Positions 44,114 through 52,941 of a stretch of DNA of 64,000 bases are shown here, piece after piece (within the stretch, counting starts at the first letter, position 1; each line of letters begins with the position of its first letter). The position numbers and the translations under genes are program-made. The notes below the pieces were generated by a model. That model saw only the letters and a program-made list of their open reading frames with translations. It was not told the DNA's origin and did no database searches. Origin of the DNA: Verrucomicrobiaceae bacterium (lineage in GTDB: Bacteria > Verrucomicrobiota > Verrucomicrobiia > Verrucomicrobiales > Verrucomicrobiaceae); NCBI GenBank assembly GCA_016795485.1, contig JAEUHM010000041.1, positions 462,665 through 526,664 on the forward strand, written 5' to 3'.

Positions 44114-45354
44114 ATGCTCTCTCCATCGTTCATAAACAGATTCAGGCATGCGAAGGCATGATCTCATCCGTTCGCGGATTGAAGGCAGACGCGGTTTCTC
44201 CACTACGCATCGGCGTTGTGTTCAGCAGCATTCCCGGTTGGGGTGCGGGCATTGGTTTCTACCGCATGTTCGTGCGCTCTCTAGCTTTGGTGGCTGAGGA
44301 GTGTGGTGTTGAGGTGGGAGTTGTCTTCGATAGACAAGACGACCATGCTTTGCACGCGTTGGCTGGACTTCCGGGTGGTCGATGGTCCCTTCTGATGAAG
44401 GACGGAAGAACAGCACTGCCCGAGACGGCGACTTTTCACCGCATCGGTTGTTTCGTTGATCTCTTTAACAGCCAGCCTTGGGTTAAAGGAGTCGGCACAG
44501 TAGCTTGGCTGCCAGATTTTCAGCACCTTCACTTGAGAGATCATTTCACACCAGATGAACTCGCCGTTCGGGAGAAGACCTTTGAGGAGCGAGCAGTAGG
44601 AGCAGAACTCATTCTTTGTTCGAGCGAAACCGTGGCAACCGACTTCCGTTCGGTATTCCCATTGCTGGAAGACAAGGCGCGTGTGGCCCGATTTCCATCG
44701 AACCTTGTGTTTGAGACGATGCCGGATGAGCAACCTTCATCCGCGCTTACGAAGTATCATCTGCCAGACAGATACGCGCTGGTAGCCAACCAGTACTGGT
44801 CGCATAAGAACCATCAGGCTGTGCTCAATGCTGTGGCAGCAGCGAGGAGGGAAGGCGTTATCATCCCGGTTGTCCTCACAGGGCTACCATTGGACTCTCG
44901 CGATGCTTCTAATGGGCCAACTTCCCAGATTTTGCAGTCCATTGCGAAACTCGCGCTCTCGGGGCAGGTGATCCCTCTCGGTCAGGTGCCGTATCGCGAC
45001 CTGATTCAGTTGATGCGTGCTGCTGCTTTGATTATCCAGCCTTCCAGGTTCGAGGGCTGGAGCACCATTGTGCAGGATGCGAAAGCTCTGGGGCGACCAC
45101 TGATGTGCTCTGACATCCCCGTGCACAGAGAACAGGCTCCCAGCAGCCTGGGCTTCTTTGGGTGTGATGACTCCGACTCGCTGGCCCGCCTGCTTGTTGA
45201 ACACTGGCCCAGTCTCAATGCGGTCTGGGACCGTGAACGAGAAGCAACCCATTTGCAGAATCACTTGGAGGTTGCCCGGGACTACGGTAAAACTCTTGCC
45301 GCCGTTGCGAGGTCCGCTCTCAGTCTTGCCAGAGCTACGGCGACTCCAGACTAG
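44110..45354 (+). CDS. Glycosyltransferase, GT4 family
   Basis: The 414-residue GT-B protein starts at ATG 44110 (ATGA overlap). The acceptor-side half begins with IGVVFSSIPGWGAGIGFYR, and the donor half contains YALVANQYWSHKNHQAVLNAV, VPYRDLIQLMRAAALIIQPSRFEGWSTIVQDAKALGRPLMCSD, which is the GT4 nucleotide-sugar motif with the PSRFEGWS glutamate loop. It should add a sugar to the growing glycan on the cytoplasmic face. The donor sugar is not predictable. Confidence 0.85.
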   Translation: MNALSIVHKQIQACEGMISSVRGLKADAVSPLRIGVVFSSIPGWGAGIGFYRMFVRSLALVAEECGVEVGVVFDRQDDHALHALAGLPGGRWSLLMKDGRTALPETATFHRIGCFVDLFNSQPWVKGVGTVAWLPDFQHLHLRDHFTPDELAVREKTFEERAVGAELILCSSETVATDFRSVFPLLEDKARVARFPSNLVFETMPDEQPSSALTKYHLPDRYALVANQYWSHKNHQAVLNAVAAARREGVIIPVVLTGLPLDSRDASNGPTSQILQSIAKLALSGQVIPLGQVPYRDLIQLMRAAALIIQPSRFEGWSTIVQDAKALGRPLMCSDIPVHREQAPSSLGFFGCDDSDSLARLLVEHWPSLNAVWDREREATHLQNHLEVARDYGKTLAAVARSALSLARATATPD

Positions 45355-45361
45355 ACTGACC

Positions 45362-46420
45362 ATGAAGCTATTCAGAAACTTTCGCCGCAATCTCCGTCTT
45401 GCTGCCGACTCGGTATCCAAGATTCAGAAACTGGACGAAGAAGTCAAAAAACTGTCTCCAAAAGTCAAAGAACAAGGCGGCAGACTGAGGGAAATACGTT
45501 CCTCAACACTCCAGCAAGAGAACGAAACCCGGCAACTGGTGCGCTCTACGGAGAGCCTGCAGCTACTCTGCGGAAAGCTGGCTTCCGAGAGTTTGGCGAG
45601 TAAGCCCGCAGGCACACCTTTTTCCGAGATTGAGTTCAAAGTGTTCTCTCAATGGGGCGAAGACGGCATCATCCAGCATCTCATTCACCATCTGAAGCCT
45701 GCTGAGCAGACCTTTGTCGAGTTTGGTGTGGAAACTTACACTGAAGCCAATACCAGATTTCTGTTAGCCAACAACAACTGGCGTGGACTCATCTTGGACG
45801 GCTCTGATGACAACATGAACTGCGTAAGGCAGAGTGAGTTGTACTGGAAGTATGATCTGACGGCTGTCACAGCCTTCATTACTCCTTCCAACATCAACTC
45901 GCTTATCTCAGGACAAAAGTTTGGGCCGCGTGTGGGCATCTTGAGCGTGGACATTGACGGTATGGACTATTGGGTGCTGCAAGCCATCAACGTCCAGGCA
46001 GATATTTTGATTTGTGAATACAACAGCGTGTTCGGGCCAGTAGCAAAAGTCACTGTTCCTCCGAACGATACGTTCCAACGCTCAAGCGCTCATCATTCCA
46101 ATCTCTTTTACGGCATGTCGTTGTCTGCTGCCGCTGAGATTGCCTCGGCAAAAGGATATGACTTGGTAGGCGTGAACAGTGCGGGCAACAATGCTTTCTT
46201 TGTCCATCGCAGTGTAGCCTCGCCATTCAAGTCAGTGACTCCTCAGGAGTGTTTTGTGGCAGCTAAGTTCCGTGAATCGCGTTCGCCCTCTGGTGAGTTG
46301 ACCTTACTCGACTTCGAGGCACGTCAGAAAGAGATCGAGAACGTAGAAGCCTATGATTTGAGCACCTCGGCTGTAAAACCTTTGAAGGACATCTGGGCAG
46401 CTACCCAGAGCGGCCAATAG
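45362..46420 (+). CDS. FkbM-like methyltransferase with N-terminal coiled coil
   Basis: ATG 45362 is taken as start; earlier in-frame codons lie inside the GT4 gene. The 352-residue product opens with a basic segment and a coiled coil to about residue 75. It then shows an FkbM-related fold: SQWGEDGIIQHLIHHL, TFVEFGVETYTEANTRFLL, GLILDGSDDN, VGILSVDIDGMDYWVLQA and NSAGNNAFFVHRS. Such proteins are frequent in surface-polysaccharide and flagellin-glycosylation regions and are thought to O-methylate sugars. The DIDGMD motif places it in a subfamily whose substrate is not known to me. Confidence 0.72.
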   Translation: MKLFRNFRRNLRLAADSVSKIQKLDEEVKKLSPKVKEQGGRLREIRSSTLQQENETRQLVRSTESLQLLCGKLASESLASKPAGTPFSEIEFKVFSQWGEDGIIQHLIHHLKPAEQTFVEFGVETYTEANTRFLLANNNWRGLILDGSDDNMNCVRQSELYWKYDLTAVTAFITPSNINSLISGQKFGPRVGILSVDIDGMDYWVLQAINVQADILICEYNSVFGPVAKVTVPPNDTFQRSSAHHSNLFYGMSLSAAAEIASAKGYDLVGVNSAGNNAFFVHRSVASPFKSVTPQECFVAAKFRESRSPSGELTLLDFEARQKEIENVEAYDLSTSAVKPLKDIWAATQSGQ

Positions 46421-46451
46421 TCACCCTCACCCGGAATCCTTCCTCGCATCC

Positions 46452-47531
46452 ATGGGTCTGAGTGAAATATCCGTTGTAGTTCCGACCCGAAACTGCCTGC
46501 ACTTGGTGCAATCTGGCATGAAGGAGATGCTGACCTGGACGCCCTTGGTCAAAGAGGTCCTCGTCGTGGATAGTGAGTCGTCTGACGGCACGCTCGACTA
46601 CTTAAAAGAGCAGCTTCAATATCCGAATGTGCGGTTCCTCACTCACCCGCCAGGACTCTATCAGTCCTGGAACTTCGGCATCAGCCAGACAACCGGGAAG
46701 TGGGTGCATATTTCAACTGCTGGCGACACGATCTCCACGGATGATCTACAATACCTCGCCCTCATGGCAGAGCGGACAGATGCCGATGTCACAACGGCAC
46801 CACCGCACTTCGTCATGGACGGTGACTACACGCCACCGTGGTTAAACTGGCCCATCCATGACCTTTTGGCGAGACAGCAGGAAGGGGATTTCATCGTGCT
46901 GGAGGGCTTGTCTCTGTTGGTATTTGCCATGGAATACTGTCGTCCTGGAATCGGTGTACAAAGCTGGCTTGGCAGCTCGGCGAGCAACTTGTACAAGCGC
47001 CGTTTTTTTGAAGGGCGGGGTTTCCCCACTAACTGCGGCCACTCGGGTGATGTGATGTTTGGCCTCAGCTATGCCGCAGAGATGAAGGCGGCGTTTCTGA
47101 GGCGGCCCTGTGGCAAGTTTGTCTTTCACCGACCAACAACCGCACAGCCTAACGTCGTAGAGCGCTTCGGTGAAGTGTACGGTGCCGAGTATCTCCGCTG
47201 TCAGTCCATCCTGAATGATCGGCTGCGAGAAGCGATGCTCAAATGCGGCCTACAAGACCTACTCACTCCTATGACGGAAGCGAGTTGGTGGAGAGCGCTC
47301 CATTATTCGCCTGAGGACATGATCCGCATTGGCGCACAGCTCCAGCAGGAGAAGACCAAGCGAGAAACGGCCCAAGAAAAGCTTGCCGCCCTCCGTCCAG
47401 AACGTGATGAGTGGAAGGAGCGCGCCAAGGCAGCGGAGACAGCACTCAGACGCTGTAGAAAGATTATCCCGTCTTTTCTCAGGCGTTGGTTGGGAGTGGA
47501 AACTCCGGCTAAACCAGAGTCAGCCGAGTAG
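46452..47531 (+). CDS. Glycosyltransferase, GT2 family, with coiled-coil tail
   Basis: The 359-residue product has the GT2 GT-A fold: ISVVVPTRNCLHLVQSGMKE at the N-terminus, VLVVDSESSDGTLDYL for the UDP-binding acidic pair, and FGISQTTGKWVHISTAGDTIS. The usual DxD is not obvious in that segment, reading STAGD. From about residue 295 a charged coiled coil leads to IIPSFLRRWLG, an amphipathic membrane-docking end similar to that of the unrecognised protein encoded at 41944. It is the last rightward gene of the island; the next gene converges on it with 15 bases between. Confidence 0.82.
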   Translation: MGLSEISVVVPTRNCLHLVQSGMKEMLTWTPLVKEVLVVDSESSDGTLDYLKEQLQYPNVRFLTHPPGLYQSWNFGISQTTGKWVHISTAGDTISTDDLQYLALMAERTDADVTTAPPHFVMDGDYTPPWLNWPIHDLLARQQEGDFIVLEGLSLLVFAMEYCRPGIGVQSWLGSSASNLYKRRFFEGRGFPTNCGHSGDVMFGLSYAAEMKAAFLRRPCGKFVFHRPTTAQPNVVERFGEVYGAEYLRCQSILNDRLREAMLKCGLQDLLTPMTEASWWRALHYSPEDMIRIGAQLQQEKTKRETAQEKLAALRPERDEWKERAKAAETALRRCRKIIPSFLRRWLGVETPAKPESAE

Positions 47532-47546
47532 GGGCATCCTTGTTGG

Positions 47547-48863
47547 TCACAAACCAGTGCGTAAAGGGGTCTCGCAGCAAAACAGTATGCGGGGCGAGTG
47601 GTTGCCCCTGTCTCCCGTCTCAATCACGCGCACCGACTTGAAGTGTTTGCGAAAGGCTGCCGCGAAATGCTCTTGGGTGTACCATTCTGGCAGCCCCTCT
47701 TGCTTCTCAGTCGTGCCGAGCCCGTTGGGCATAAACTCGGTGAGCAGGGTTTGTTTCGTGTAAGACGCCAGCCTTTCCGCGATGAAGTCGAAAGGATAAT
47801 ACTGAGAAAGAGACATGTGGTGCGTCACCGCAAGGGCTAGCACCATATCAGCCACAAGAGGTGACTGACGCTTGGATACGATGTCAAAGTTAGCCGTGCT
47901 AAATTGAATGTTTTCTCCAAGTGACTTGACGCTCTCAAAGCACCGCTCAATGGCCCCTTCATCGTAGTCCGCTGCGAGTACCTCTATACCTCTACGTGCA
48001 GCACAAAGACTGATCCGTCCATTCGCACATGCGAGATCGATGAGCGTTCGAGGACGCTTCTCGTTGATCAATCTGAGGATGGCGGCCATTCGAGGTTCAG
48101 CTTCGTTAGGAGTGGTGATGAGGTCGCCGTGATAGTTTCTCCACACGGTTTCACCAGCAGACAGTGTTTTTGGCAACTCCTCCAGCAACAGAGTGAGCAT
48201 CGCTTTCCGTTGCTGGGCGATGGTGCCACCGTCCATCGTAGCCAAGGTGCTTTCTTGACCACAAAGTGCCGTAAACTCAGCAGCCGAGAGGCCACCAGCC
48301 TGACCCGTCAGCCTGAGGATGCGCCATAGTTCTGGGCGCTCTGCTACCACCTTCAAGGGTCGCCACCACAGCTTCTTAAACTCTTCCAGCCCAATGTCTG
48401 CTACCTTGAGAGCCTGGATGGAGCCAAGGTCGAGCCAAACCGGTCTTGCACAACCTTGTTGGCCAAAATTGCCTACATGAGAATCAATCAAGCCGTAGCC
48501 ATCATCCATCTCTGCAAGCATCAGATTCATCTCCAAAAAGGTGCGGGCGTAATCAAGTGTCTGACTTCGGCAGAGGTCGCCGCCCTTGGGTAGAAATGGC
48601 AACCGGCGGTGCTTCATCACAGGACCGTAGCCTTCCATCTCGATGTCCTTGTCGTAAGTCGTCTGCACAAGAAAACCCGCGTCCATGAGGCGCTGATAAA
48701 CGCCGCGTCTCCAGCAGGATTTAAAAAAGCCAGCGCGATGAGGGTAAACAGCCCGGTAAAACTCTCCTTGGTACTCGAAAACTCTCCCCAAGGGATCAAG
48801 GAACCGAGTGCCGATCCAACGGACCATGTCAGGTGTCAGTTTTATGACTTTTTTGTCGCTCAT
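47547..48863 (-). CDS. Kinase-like / SAM-methyltransferase fusion protein
   Basis: The 438-residue product starts at ATG 48863. The first about 240 residues recall a small-molecule kinase fold: GYLIDSHVGNF-like DSHVGNFGQQ followed by PVWLDLGSIQ resembles the catalytic and metal loops of aminoglycoside-type kinases. Residues about 270-430 are a class I methyltransferase (TLIDLACANGRISLCAARRG, VLAADYDEGAIERCFE, MVLALAVTHHMSLSQ). The combination suggests a modifier of glycan termini, as in chain-terminating kinase/methyltransferases, but this is inference. It is on the opposite strand to the island and may be regulated separately. Confidence 0.65.
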   Translation of the reverse strand: MSDKKVIKLTPDMVRWIGTRFLDPLGRVFEYQGEFYRAVYPHRAGFFKSCWRRGVYQRLMDAGFLVQTTYDKDIEMEGYGPVMKHRRLPFLPKGGDLCRSQTLDYARTFLEMNLMLAEMDDGYGLIDSHVGNFGQQGCARPVWLDLGSIQALKVADIGLEEFKKLWWRPLKVVAERPELWRILRLTGQAGGLSAAEFTALCGQESTLATMDGGTIAQQRKAMLTLLLEELPKTLSAGETVWRNYHGDLITTPNEAEPRMAAILRLINEKRPRTLIDLACANGRISLCAARRGIEVLAADYDEGAIERCFESVKSLGENIQFSTANFDIVSKRQSPLVADMVLALAVTHHMSLSQYYPFDFIAERLASYTKQTLLTEFMPNGLGTTEKQEGLPEWYTQEHFAAAFRKHFKSVRVIETGDRGNHSPRILFCCETPLRTGL

Positions 48864-48997
48864 GCGGCGTGAGTTTTACCCTAAGTGGACATGTTGGCAA
48901 TACTTGCCTTCCCACCGTTCCCAATGCGAGATTACTTGAGGGAGCAACTTGCGGGACGTTGAGGATTGGATGACTGTGCCCGCCCAATCTTACCACC

Positions 48998-50713
48998 ATG
49001 CCCAAGAAATCTGCCGCCAAGTCTGAACTGCATCGCAAACACAGTGCCGCCGTCGTGGACGGAGTGGAGCGCGCTGCCAGCCGCGCGATGTTGCACGCTG
49101 TCGGGTTCAAGCGTGAAGACTTCAAGAAAAACAAGATCGGCATCGCATCCACCTGGAGCATGGTTACACCCTGCAACATGCACATTGACCGCCTGGCACA
49201 AGAAGCGGCCAAAGGTGTGGACGCTGCGGGTGGGAAAAGCGTGATCTTCAATACCATCACCATCTCCGACGGCATCAGCATGGGCACAGAGGGCATGAAG
49301 TACTCTCTGGTGTCGCGTGAGGTAATCGCTGACTCGATTGAGACCGTGGTCGGTTGTGAAGGTATGGATGGATACGTGGCCATCGGTGGTTGCGACAAAA
49401 ACATGCCCGGTTGCATTATGGCCATGGGCCGCATGAATCGTCCCAGCGTGTTCGTCTATGGCGGCACCATTTTGCCGGGCTGTGTTGGCGTGGAGAAAAA
49501 AGATGCGGACATCGTGACCGTCTTTGAAGCCATCGGCAAACACGCCAACTGCCAAATCAATGACAAGGAACTACAGGACATCGAAGAGCATTCCATTCCT
49601 GGTGAAGGCTCCTGTGGCGGCATGTACACGGCCAATACGATGGCCAGCGCCATCGAGGCGCTGGGCATGAGTTTGCCGAACTCGGGCGCTCAGGCCGCAG
49701 TCTCTACCGAGAAGATGATGGACTGCTTTGATGCTGGTGCTGCCGTGATGAACATGATCAAGCGTGGCATCACACCCCGCGACATCATGACGAAGGAAGC
49801 GTTTGAGAACGCTATCACGCTCATTATTACGCTAGGTGGCTCTACCAATGCTGTGTTGCATTTGATAGCAGCCGCTCACAGCACGGGTATCAAGCTCGGC
49901 ATTGAGGACTTTGTGCGCATTGGCAAGAAGACACCCGTTTTGGCTGACTTGCGTCCAAGCGGCAAATACTTCATGAACGACCTCGTGAAAATTGGCGGCA
50001 CGGTTCCGCTCATTCGCCTGCTGGTGAACGAAGGCCTCATGCACGGCGATTGCCTCACCGTTACTGGCAAGACGATGAAGGAGAACATGAAGAACTCCAA
50101 GATCGCATGGCCCAAAGACCAGACGATTGTCCGACCACTGAGCAATCCAATCAAGAAGGACAGCCACCTCGTCATCTTCAAAGGGAATCTCTGCCCCGAT
50201 GGTGCTGTCGGTAAAATCACAGGCAAAGAAGGCCTCAAGTTCGACGGCAAAGCCATCGTGTTCGAGTCCGAGGAGTCCGCGCTGCAAGCCATCCTGAATG
50301 ACAAGGTCAAAAAGGGCCACGTTGTCGTGGTGCGCATGGAAGGCCCAAAAGGCGGCCCCGGCATGAGAGAGATGTTGAGTCCTACTTCGGCCATTATGGG
50401 CAAGGGTTTGGGCAAAGACGTGGCCTTCATCACTGACGGACGCTTCAGCGGCGGCAGCCACGGTTTTGTGGTCGGTCACGTGACCCCCGAAGCCTTCGTT
50501 GGCGGCCCCATCGCCGTTATCAAGAATGGAGACGCCATCACCATTGACGCCGAGAAGCGCGAGATCACTCTTGGTATTCCTGCCAAGGAACTCAAAGCCC
50601 GCCTTGCCAAGTGGAAGCAGCCCAAACCGCGCTATACCCGTGGCGTGCTAGCGAAATACGCCAAGCTCACAGCAGATGCCAGCCACGGTGCCGTGACGGA
50701 CCTTGGATTGTGA
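48998..50713 (+). CDS. ilvD: Dihydroxy-acid dehydratase
   Basis: The 571-residue protein is full-length IlvD, which dehydrates 2,3-dihydroxy-3-methylbutanoate or -pentanoate in valine and isoleucine synthesis. Iron-sulfur cysteines are visible in [22 protein letters not shown] and [13 protein letters not shown], and substrate loops [13 protein letters not shown] and [20 protein letters not shown] are intact. ATG 48998 is preceded by a 134-base gap that should hold the promoter; no attenuator was recognised. It is a stand-alone gene, convergent with the DUF1080 gene. Confidence 0.96.
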   Translation: MPKKSAAKSELHRKHSAAVVDGVERAASRAMLHAVGFKREDFKKNKIGIASTWSMVTPCNMHIDRLAQEAAKGVDAAGGKSVIFNTITISDGISMGTEGMKYSLVSREVIADSIETVVGCEGMDGYVAIGGCDKNMPGCIMAMGRMNRPSVFVYGGTILPGCVGVEKKDADIVTVFEAIGKHANCQINDKELQDIEEHSIPGEGSCGGMYTANTMASAIEALGMSLPNSGAQAAVSTEKMMDCFDAGAAVMNMIKRGITPRDIMTKEAFENAITLIITLGGSTNAVLHLIAAAHSTGIKLGIEDFVRIGKKTPVLADLRPSGKYFMNDLVKIGGTVPLIRLLVNEGLMHGDCLTVTGKTMKENMKNSKIAWPKDQTIVRPLSNPIKKDSHLVIFKGNLCPDGAVGKITGKEGLKFDGKAIVFESEESALQAILNDKVKKGHVVVVRMEGPKGGPGMREMLSPTSAIMGKGLGKDVAFITDGRFSGGSHGFVVGHVTPEAFVGGPIAVIKNGDAITIDAEKREITLGIPAKELKARLAKWKQPKPRYTRGVLAKYAKLTADASHGAVTDLGL

Positions 50714-50726
50714 TTCCCAGCGATCC

Positions 50727-51452
50727 TCAGAGCTCCTTGATGGAGATGTTGCGGAACTGAATCAAACTGGAGGCGGGTGAAAGCTCACCCGTCTTCGGAT
50801 TCTTGCCCCCGTGGTGCTGCAAGCCAAGCCTTCCCCGAGATGGAACACCAGGAAGTTGGGCATGGTCGATCACGTTTTGGCCATTCAACACCACTGTCAG
50901 GCGGTCGCCCTTCATAGTGATCTCAAACGAGTTCCACTCTCCGACAGGCTTGTCTGCCTTCACTTTTGGCGTAACCCCGGCCCGCACGTCACTTGGCATA
51001 CTCTTGTCCATTCGGTAGCCATAAACCTCACCACTGCCAATGGGCCAGCACCAGATGTTGATCTGTGATTTGCCTTGCCCACGAAGGTAGATGCCTGAGT
51101 CTGCATTGGGTGTTGGAATCTTTATTTCCTGGCCTTTGTCGTCCAGCTTATGCGTGCCATCGGGCAACACCACCGGCATTGGGTACAGCCCCGTGGTCTG
51201 TTTGAGTCGCCAATCGAGCTTCAAGGTGAAGTCACCAAACTCTTTCACCGTCCACAGGTTCTTGTCTTTTCCGGGTGCCTCGCTGCACGCGTCATAGTCG
51301 ATGACTCCGTCCTGGACCTTCCAGTGGCCATTGTCACCCTCAGGCACTGTCCAATGAGACAGATCTTTACCATTAAATAGCTCAACAAAGCCAACATCAG
51401 CGGCTTGAACCTGTACAAGGCAGACGAAAAGGAGTGGCGATAGGAGTTTCAT
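50727..51452 (-). CDS. Secreted DUF1080 (3-keto-disaccharide hydrolase-like) protein
   Basis: The 241-residue product has a signal peptide (MKLLSPLLFVCLVQVQA) followed by the DUF1080 pattern: FVELFNGKDLSHWTVPEGDNGHWKVQDGVIDY, FGDFTLKLDWRL, ADSGIYLRGQGKSQINIWC, WNSFEITMKGDRLTVVLNGQNV and RGRLGLQHHGG. Family members act on glycosides or 3-keto sugars in the periplasm and are abundant in Verrucomicrobiota. It lies 97 bases downstream of the DUF1552 gene, possibly beyond a hairpin, so cotranscription is uncertain. Confidence 0.85.
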   Translation of the reverse strand: MKLLSPLLFVCLVQVQAADVGFVELFNGKDLSHWTVPEGDNGHWKVQDGVIDYDACSEAPGKDKNLWTVKEFGDFTLKLDWRLKQTTGLYPMPVVLPDGTHKLDDKGQEIKIPTPNADSGIYLRGQGKSQINIWCWPIGSGEVYGYRMDKSMPSDVRAGVTPKVKADKPVGEWNSFEITMKGDRLTVVLNGQNVIDHAQLPGVPSRGRLGLQHHGGKNPKTGELSPASSLIQFRNISIKEL

Positions 51453-51488
51453 AGCTAGGAAGTGACAAGCTAACGAATGCTACTGGGG

Positions 51489-51519
51489 ACGTTGTTCGCC
51501 TAAGCGCACGAAACAACGT
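51489..51519 (-). terminator. Possible hairpin after the DUF1552 gene
   Basis: ACGTTGTT at 51489-51496 pairs with AACAACGT at 51512-51519, with an additional CG pair after a one-base bulge. It lies about 30 bases beyond the DUF1552 stop in the leftward direction and 37 before the DUF1080 start. There is no T-run, so any terminating effect would be weak. Confidence 0.3.
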
Positions 51520-51549
51520 TAAACTCCATATCATTCGAGGGTGGGCTGA

Positions 51550-52929
51550 TCACACCTTGATCATCTCTGCGATCTGCTTTTGCGCGATGCCGATGGGGCG
51601 ATCCAGCGGCACGCCGGCACAGGTGAGCAAGGTGGTGAGCAGATCGCCTTGGTTGCCTTTGACGGTGTCGATGAAGCGGCCGGTGTTCAGCGATCCGCCG
51701 CCTTTGCCGGCGAGGATGAAGGGGAGGTTCTCGCGGGTGTGCTTGTTGCCATCTTCGAGGCCACTTCCCCACATCATGATGCAGTTGTCGAGCAGCGTGC
51801 CATCGCCCTCGCGGAGAGCGGCCATCTTTTTCACCATGTAGGCGAACTGGTCGATGTTGAACTTCGTGATGGCGGCGACTTTGCGCACCTTCTCGGGCTC
51901 GTTGTTGTGATGCGTGGGGCCGTGGTGTGTGTCGCTGAAGCCGAGCTCGGGATACGAGACGCCATTCGGCGTGGAGCCGATGTAGGTGCTCACGCGCGTC
52001 GTGTCCGTCTGGAAGGCGAGCACGGTGAGGTCACACATGACCTGCATGTATTCGCTGCGCTTGTCGCCCTCGGGGATCTTCACTTCGATACGCGGCGAAT
52101 CGCTGGCCTTGCGCTTGCTCAATGCGACACCGGCCTTCTCCAGCGCGGCTTCCTTCTGCCGATACTCGATGGCGGCGATGCGGCGCTCGACGGAGCGCAC
52201 GCTGTCGAGGTATTCATCGAGCTTCTGCTGGTCGCCGTGCGGCAACTTGCGCCGCAGGTCCTTCGCGCCGCCAATGACGAGATCGAGCATCTGGCGGTCG
52301 AGCGGGTCAGCGGCGGCGGTTTGACCACCGGAGTTCGTATTGCCGAACAAACGGTTCAGCACGCTGCGTGGATTGATCTCCGCTGGCATCGCCTGCGTGG
52401 GCGAGCGAAAGCTGCAATGCGAGTAGTAGCCCTCATTGAGACCTTCCTGGTTCTCTTTGTGCGTCTGCGGCATCGTCGCGAGCTCGAGCGAAGGCAGCGC
52501 CGTGAGCGCACCGTAGTAGTTCGCGAAAATCTGGTCCGCCGAGATGGCGATGTTGATCTGGTTTCGCTTCGCCGCATTCGGCAGCGAGGCCGTGAGCCAC
52601 GTCGAAAGCTCCAGCGCATGCGGCGCACTGCCAAACGGCGTGATCGGCACGCCCGAGATGCCTTTCACCAGCATGCACTGATCCAAAATCGGCCGCAGCG
52701 CTTCTAGTGCAGGCGGCAGCGAGTTCCGGAAGCTCTCCGGCGTCTTCGGCCAGAACTGATCCATGATCACGCCATGCGGCATATACATGAACCCGAGCCG
52801 TACCGGCGGCTTGTAGGCCGTTTTGCTTTTGCTGGAGTCCGCCCAGCCCATGGTTTCGAGCAAAGGCAGACCAAGAGAGGCTCCAAGGCCTCTGAGGCAG
52901 GCGCGGCGATTGAGAAGGTGGGCGGACAT
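51550..52929 (-). CDS. Tat-signal DUF1552 family protein
   Basis: The 459-residue product starts at ATG 52929 with a twin-arginine-like leader ([20 protein letters not shown]). The body matches the DUF1552 family of Planctomycetes and Verrucomicrobiota: [82 protein letters not shown]. These exported proteins are nearly always encoded next to DUF1592-type cytochrome genes, as here (12 bases downstream of one), and are thought to work with it; the reaction is unknown. This pair is notably GC-rich compared with the flanking transporter and ilvD genes. Confidence 0.85.
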   Translation of the reverse strand: MSAHLLNRRACLRGLGASLGLPLLETMGWADSSKSKTAYKPPVRLGFMYMPHGVIMDQFWPKTPESFRNSLPPALEALRPILDQCMLVKGISGVPITPFGSAPHALELSTWLTASLPNAAKRNQINIAISADQIFANYYGALTALPSLELATMPQTHKENQEGLNEGYYSHCSFRSPTQAMPAEINPRSVLNRLFGNTNSGGQTAAADPLDRQMLDLVIGGAKDLRRKLPHGDQQKLDEYLDSVRSVERRIAAIEYRQKEAALEKAGVALSKRKASDSPRIEVKIPEGDKRSEYMQVMCDLTVLAFQTDTTRVSTYIGSTPNGVSYPELGFSDTHHGPTHHNNEPEKVRKVAAITKFNIDQFAYMVKKMAALREGDGTLLDNCIMMWGSGLEDGNKHTRENLPFILAGKGGGSLNTGRFIDTVKGNQGDLLTTLLTCAGVPLDRPIGIAQKQIAEMIKV

Positions 52930-52941
52930 GGGACGAAGGGG

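Noticed and set aside
51580..52707. 375-codon plus-strand frame opposite the DUF1552 gene
   Set aside because: The opposite frame matches DUF1552 throughout; this one is an antisense by-product of GC-rich codons.
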